From Aestuariibaculum lutulentum (GTDB lineage Bacteria; Bacteroidota; Bacteroidia; Flavobacteriales; Flavobacteriaceae): DNA of 64,000 nucleotides. This document shows, in pieces, positions 60,383 to 64,000 of the stretch; position 1 is the first letter of the stretch; each line of letters begins with the position of its first letter. The translations under genes and the position numbers were made by a program. The notes beneath the pieces were generated by a model that worked only from the letters and a program-made list of their open reading frames with translations, was not told the DNA's origin and searched no databases. The stretch spans positions 2,760,501 through 2,824,500 of the forward strand of contig NZ_CP136709.1 in NCBI RefSeq assembly GCF_032926325.1, given 5' to 3'.

Positions 60383-61210
60383 TTATTTAGGAATAACCAG
60401 AAAAGGAACGGTAGGATGAAACCCAATACGTTTGATTACTGGTTCTTTAATAATGTCTTCAATAAAACTGTGTTTATAATTTACCATTGTTAAAGCATCT
60501 ATACTAAGTTCTTCAATAAAATCATTAATTTCTGAAGCTTTATTGGCATAGTCAGGCATCCAGTGGAAGCTATGCTCGTAATCGGCTAAAAGTGTTTTTA
60601 AGTGTTCTAAATTTTTTTCCTGATTTGCTGTTAATTTCTCTTCTACGTTAATGTGCACCACTCTAATTTTAGAGTTAAATAAATCGGCTAAATGTTTTAT
60701 TGGCGCCAATTCCGTTTCACTATAAGCTCGATTAAAATCGGTAGGGAAAGCAACTTGTTTTGGCACATTAAAATCGTAATCTTCAGGTATAATTAAAACT
60801 GGGCAATCATGAATGTGATTTACTACTTGAATGGTATTGCTACCAAAGAAAAACTCTTTAGCACCAGATGCCCCTCTCGTTCCCATAATAATAAGATCTA
60901 TGTCTTTTTGCTGAACAATTTTACGCATACAGGTAACTATATCTTCTGTTCCCTGAAGAAAGTGAAATTCATGATTGGCATTATGGTCGCAAGTTTCAAC
61001 AAGTCTTTTTAGGTCTTCCATTTCTTTTTTACTATTACTTTTCATAGTATCTTTTAATTTACTGGAAAGACTACCATAAGAAGCTGTTTGAATGGTAACC
61101 GTATTTAAAATATAAAATGTACTAGGCTCATCGGCATACAACTTAAGAGCGTAAACAACTGCGTTCCAAGCATTGTCTGAAAAGTCTGTGGGTAATAGTA
61201 TATTTTTCAT
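60383..61210 (-). CDS. tandem universal stress protein (UspA family)
   Basis: A 275-aa cytosolic protein with two Usp domains. The first starts ILLPTDFSDNAWNAVVYALK and has a complete ATP-binding loop GTRGASGAKEFFFGSNTIQVV near residue 131 (G-x2-G-x9-G-S/N), then CPVLIIPEDY. The second starts QVAFPTDFNRAYSETELAPI near 152 and has lost the Gly loop, ending VPFLVIPK. Tandem Usp proteins of this type are common in Bacteroidota and respond to energy or oxygen stress. It stands alone with its own terminator. Confidence 0.93.
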   Translation of the reverse strand: MKNILLPTDFSDNAWNAVVYALKLYADEPSTFYILNTVTIQTASYGSLSSKLKDTMKSNSKKEMEDLKRLVETCDHNANHEFHFLQGTEDIVTCMRKIVQQKDIDLIIMGTRGASGAKEFFFGSNTIQVVNHIHDCPVLIIPEDYDFNVPKQVAFPTDFNRAYSETELAPIKHLADLFNSKIRVVHINVEEKLTANQEKNLEHLKTLLADYEHSFHWMPDYANKASEINDFIEELSIDALTMVNYKHSFIEDIIKEPVIKRIGFHPTVPFLVIPK

Positions 61211-61396
61211 GAGTAATTAGTTTTAAATATGTAGTAAAGTTAGAGAATGATATTTTTTTAAATTATGACAAATGTCATTCATCTTATTAAGATAATTCTA
61301 ATTTCTCAAATTTTCAACATGAAAATTGTTAAATTGATTGAAATACAGTCTGTTTGTTAAACGGGATGTCCTGAAATGAAGTGTGAATGATATCAT

Positions 61397-61433
61397 AAAA
61401 AAAAAGGATTCTTAAATTAGAATCCTTTTTTTT
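61397..61433 (-). terminator. terminator of the GH13 gene
   Basis: AAAAGGATTCT / AGAATCCTTTT with TAAATT loop, long A- and T-runs. Confidence 0.93.
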
Positions 61434-61450
61434 GACCTGAATTGCAGGTT

Positions 61451-64000
61451 TTACAACTTAACTAATTTAGCGAAGCCTGTATCGCCGGAATCATTTTTTA
61501 TTTTAATCAGGTAAATGTTTTTAGATAAATAGGAAATGTCAATCTCAGTTCCTAAATCTATATTACCATTATATTGTTTAATAAGCTTACCTGTAATATC
61601 GTATATTTCCAGTTGTTGAACGTTTTGGTTTACCTTAAATGCGTTTGTAGCAGGGTTTGGAAATAATCTGAAATTCGTAGCATTTTCAATATTTGAAACA
61701 GATAATGTACTGCTTTGGTTTCCGTAAATTTTAAATTCACCCGGATTTAACTGAATACTCGTGGTTGCAGCATTTATTACACTGTTATCCATTAAATCGT
61801 ACCATGTACCTGCATATGGGAAATTTGGATTAATAGCTTGCGTTGTAACATCAAAATTCGCAATAACAATTACGTTTTTTAGTTCAACACCACTGGTATT
61901 TTCATCACCTGTGTAAATGCTAATTCTAGGGGTTAGATTTCCTGAACTAATAGTATAGCTTCCTTCAAAAACAGGTTCGTTAGTTTTCAAATGGTTAATT
62001 CGTGCCCAATCATTATAAATTTGGTTTCGAGTAGCATTACCTAGCCAGTTATTCGTCCATTGTGGTTGAGGTTTGGTGTCCAGTTTACAATCTCCATCAG
62101 TAGCATCATCGGCAGTATTAACCGACCCGTTGTTACAGGTATAAATGGAGTTTTCCATGCCTAATTCGCCAAAGTGCCAGATCATTTTTGGTCCTGGAAT
62201 GGTTAACGAGATGGCTCCTAATGCCGACATTCTTGATAATGCGGTTTCCAAATTTGTCACATCGTATTCAGCATTAATATTGCCATATTGAAGGTTTTTA
62301 TACATTAAACGTTCTTCATCGTGGCTTTCGACATAACCTACTAATCTTGGGCTTGTATATCCTCTTGAAGTGTGTCCCATTTCTGTAATGTCTCCGGTAT
62401 ATCCCATGGTCAATTCGTTATACTGGTGATTTAAATTACCCCATAGCATGATACCTTTACCTTCATCAATTCTGTAGTTGGCCCATTCGGTTTCTTCATC
62501 TCTTGATGTTTTTCCATCGCTGTTGGCATCCCAGTCGGCACCCAAATGTTCAAAAATAACATAATGATCAGAGTCTAAACTCCAGCTATAGTCAGCATAT
62601 TCTTTTAAAACTGCGACTCTGTCTGCGTTATAATCGTTAGTACATCCTTCATTATTTTCACAATTTTGGGTAAATCCTTTGGTTAAATCCCAGCGGATAC
62701 CATCTATTTTAAAATCTTCAATCCAATGTTTTACCACGCGTTTGGCATATGTTTTTGTAAAACCGTTAGCATGATTAAAATCGGAACCTACATTATAGGA
62801 GTGTTTGGCCGTTTGATTAAAATATGGGTTTTCAGAACTCGGATCTCCCCAGCCATCACCATCGTTATCCTGCATCCATAATCGAACCATAGGGTTTCTT
62901 CCAAAAGCATGATTTAAGGCAAGATCTAAAATAACAGCAATACCGTTTTGATGACAGGTGTCTATAAGTTCTTTAAACTTTTCTTCTGTACCGTAAAATT
63001 TATCTAAAGCCATATGAAACGCGGTGTTATAACCCCAACTTTCGTTGCCTTCAAATTCCATGACAGGCATAAGTTCAATGGCATTAATATTTAGGTTTTT
63101 GAAATAATCGATGCGATCAATAATATCCTGAAAAGATTTGTTTGCATCAAAATCACGAACCAGAACTTCATAAATAATTAAATCTTCTTTTTTAGGTTTC
63201 GAAAAATTGCTGACCTGCCAGTTGTAATCGGTTTGTCCGGTCTGTAAAACCGTAACTTCACGTTCCTGTCCTTGTGGATACTCCGGTAAATTCGGGTAGG
63301 AACTTGCCGGGATATAAGGATCATCAAAAGGAGATAGAACCAATGTAGAATATGGGTCTGCAGTTTTTACCAATACAGGTGAATTTGCTAAGGGTGTCTT
63401 ATCAACCGCCCAGTATTGGTAGGTTTCAATCTGTTGGGGTGTTAAACCTGATAATGTAATCCAGAATTTACTGTTGCGCGAAGGATCGCGTTTCATAGCA
63501 TATGTAGCATCGGGTTGCCAGTTATTAAAGCTGCCGGCAACATATACAAAATCTTTTCCTGGAGCATAAAGTACTAGGGTTACTTTGGTATTATCGCTTT
63601 CGTCGTAGGTAATGCCGTCTTGGTAGGTTTCAGGCATAATTTCTGAAACGGTAACAGGGTCTAAAATGGCTGTAAATGATTTGGTTTTAGTTTCTCCGGA
63701 AAAGGTAACTTCCAACGAATAATTTGTGTTTTCAGTAAAATTTGTATGGGTAAAAGTATAAGAAGAAATACCATTTTGAGTATCGATAGTAACATTGTTG
63801 GCTTTTAGAACATAGTCGGCGTTTCCTCCTGTATTACTGGCTGCAATAGATAAATTATCTCCACTATTTAGTATTGATGTGCTGGATGATGGAGCTGTTA
63901 ATGAGACAAGAAATGTTCCGACATTAATGGTTTCATCCTGAGATTGTTTTTGTTCTGTTCCATCTTTAGCTTTAATAAGAAAGCCTATTTGCCCTATACC
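61451..64000 (-). CDS. secreted GH13 alpha-amylase-family glycosidase with T9SS sorting domain (5' truncated)
   Basis: The frame stays open to the window edge, so the start lies beyond 64000; at least 850 residues are seen. The left part of the protein has Ig/SusE-like repeats (LVSLTAPSSSTSILNSGDNL), then a CBM48-like domain (YVAGSFNNWQPDATYAMKRD), then the (beta/alpha)8 barrel with all four GH13 regions: LDLALNHAFG, DGIRWDLTKGF (nucleophile Asp), YVIFEHLGADWD (acid Glu) and YVESHDEERL. The last ~75 residues (FRLFPNPATNAFKVNQ to GDTGFAKLVKL) are a T9SS type A sorting domain. It is exported to the surface or medium for starch-like glycan use. An internal TTG near 63715 is not the start. Confidence 0.92.
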   Translation of the reverse strand, partial: GIGQIGFLIKAKDGTEQKQSQDETINVGTFLVSLTAPSSSTSILNSGDNLSIAASNTGGNADYVLKANNVTIDTQNGISSYTFTHTNFTENTNYSLEVTFSGETKTKSFTAILDPVTVSEIMPETYQDGITYDESDNTKVTLVLYAPGKDFVYVAGSFNNWQPDATYAMKRDPSRNSKFWITLSGLTPQQIETYQYWAVDKTPLANSPVLVKTADPYSTLVLSPFDDPYIPASSYPNLPEYPQGQEREVTVLQTGQTDYNWQVSNFSKPKKEDLIIYEVLVRDFDANKSFQDIIDRIDYFKNLNINAIELMPVMEFEGNESWGYNTAFHMALDKFYGTEEKFKELIDTCHQNGIAVILDLALNHAFGRNPMVRLWMQDNDGDGWGDPSSENPYFNQTAKHSYNVGSDFNHANGFTKTYAKRVVKHWIEDFKIDGIRWDLTKGFTQNCENNEGCTNDYNADRVAVLKEYADYSWSLDSDHYVIFEHLGADWDANSDGKTSRDEETEWANYRIDEGKGIMLWGNLNHQYNELTMGYTGDITEMGHTSRGYTSPRLVGYVESHDEERLMYKNLQYGNINAEYDVTNLETALSRMSALGAISLTIPGPKMIWHFGELGMENSIYTCNNGSVNTADDATDGDCKLDTKPQPQWTNNWLGNATRNQIYNDWARINHLKTNEPVFEGSYTISSGNLTPRISIYTGDENTSGVELKNVIVIANFDVTTQAINPNFPYAGTWYDLMDNSVINAATTSIQLNPGEFKIYGNQSSTLSVSNIENATNFRLFPNPATNAFKVNQNVQQLEIYDITGKLIKQYNGNIDLGTEIDISYLSKNIYLIKIKNDSGDTGFAKLVKL

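Noticed and set aside
1..64000. Search for CRISPR arrays, tRNA/rRNA genes, prophage or insertion sequences
   Set aside because: No regularly spaced repeats, no cloverleaf-like sequence with CCA context, no transposase, integrase or phage motifs were seen.

Overview
The window is AT-rich chromosomal DNA from a member of the Bacteroidota, almost certainly a (probably marine) Flavobacteriaceae. The indications are: promoter -7 boxes of the form TAnnTTTG; a type IX secretion (T9SS) C-terminal sorting domain on a glycosidase; TonB-linked outer-membrane barrels with a carboxypeptidase-regulatory domain; a menaquinone operon; a capnine/sphinganine-type alpha-oxoamine synthase; and lineage-restricted small membrane proteins (a CAL67264-like protein and a DUF4834-like protein). 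No rRNA, tRNA, insertion sequence, prophage or CRISPR array was seen. Genes are densely packed in short operons, and many convergent gaps hold clear hairpin-plus-T-run terminators.

Layout. 0-8.5 kb: 3' end of a UvrD/PcrA helicase, a YciO/TsaC-family protein, an OmpA-type lipoprotein, a GT2 glycosyltransferase with a small HsdR-N nuclease-like protein, holA, a YfcC-type transporter and ung. 8.5-16.7 kb: a long intergenic stretch with an untracked 57-aa membrane protein, then menB-menA-metallo-hydrolase-menC-CPBP protease-menE and sppA. 16.7-22 kb: DoxX protein, acyl-CoA carboxylase beta subunit, then an FMN reductase-MarR-pirin operon and an MFS exporter that share a TTCCTAGGAA-type palindrome upstream. 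22-31.5 kb: a structured leader before a small membrane protein and ettA, then Nudix, arginase-family, Crp/Fnr, fumC, peroxiredoxin, SRPBCC and an untracked 58-aa membrane protein. 31.6-40 kb: a TonB-type barrel, ArsC, HAD phosphatase, prfB with its programmed frameshift, an aldolase, YbaB and oligopeptidase B. 40-44 kb: a candidate sulfonolipid/sphingolipid locus (CysK/CBS-like enzyme, structured leader, Spt/cysteate acyltransferase, GNAT-type N-acyltransferase candidate). 44-50.5 kb: small membrane protein, YfhO-like protein, GT4 glycosyltransferase and flippase, a surface-glycan group. 50.5-64 kb: an Asn/Arg/Tyr-rich secreted protein, a TPR histidine kinase with response regulator, a PHP-ACT-ACT protein, several outer-membrane beta-barrel proteins, a tandem universal stress protein and a 5'-truncated GH13 glycosidase with a T9SS tail.

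The most notable items are: the two structured 5' leaders (before the small membrane protein-ettA pair and before spt); the candidate sulfonolipid locus; the shared palindromes around the MarR operon; a perfect inverted repeat that makes two convergent genes end in the same residues; and a short orphan RNA candidate between crp-like and fumC. Family assignments rest on motifs read by eye; no database search was run.
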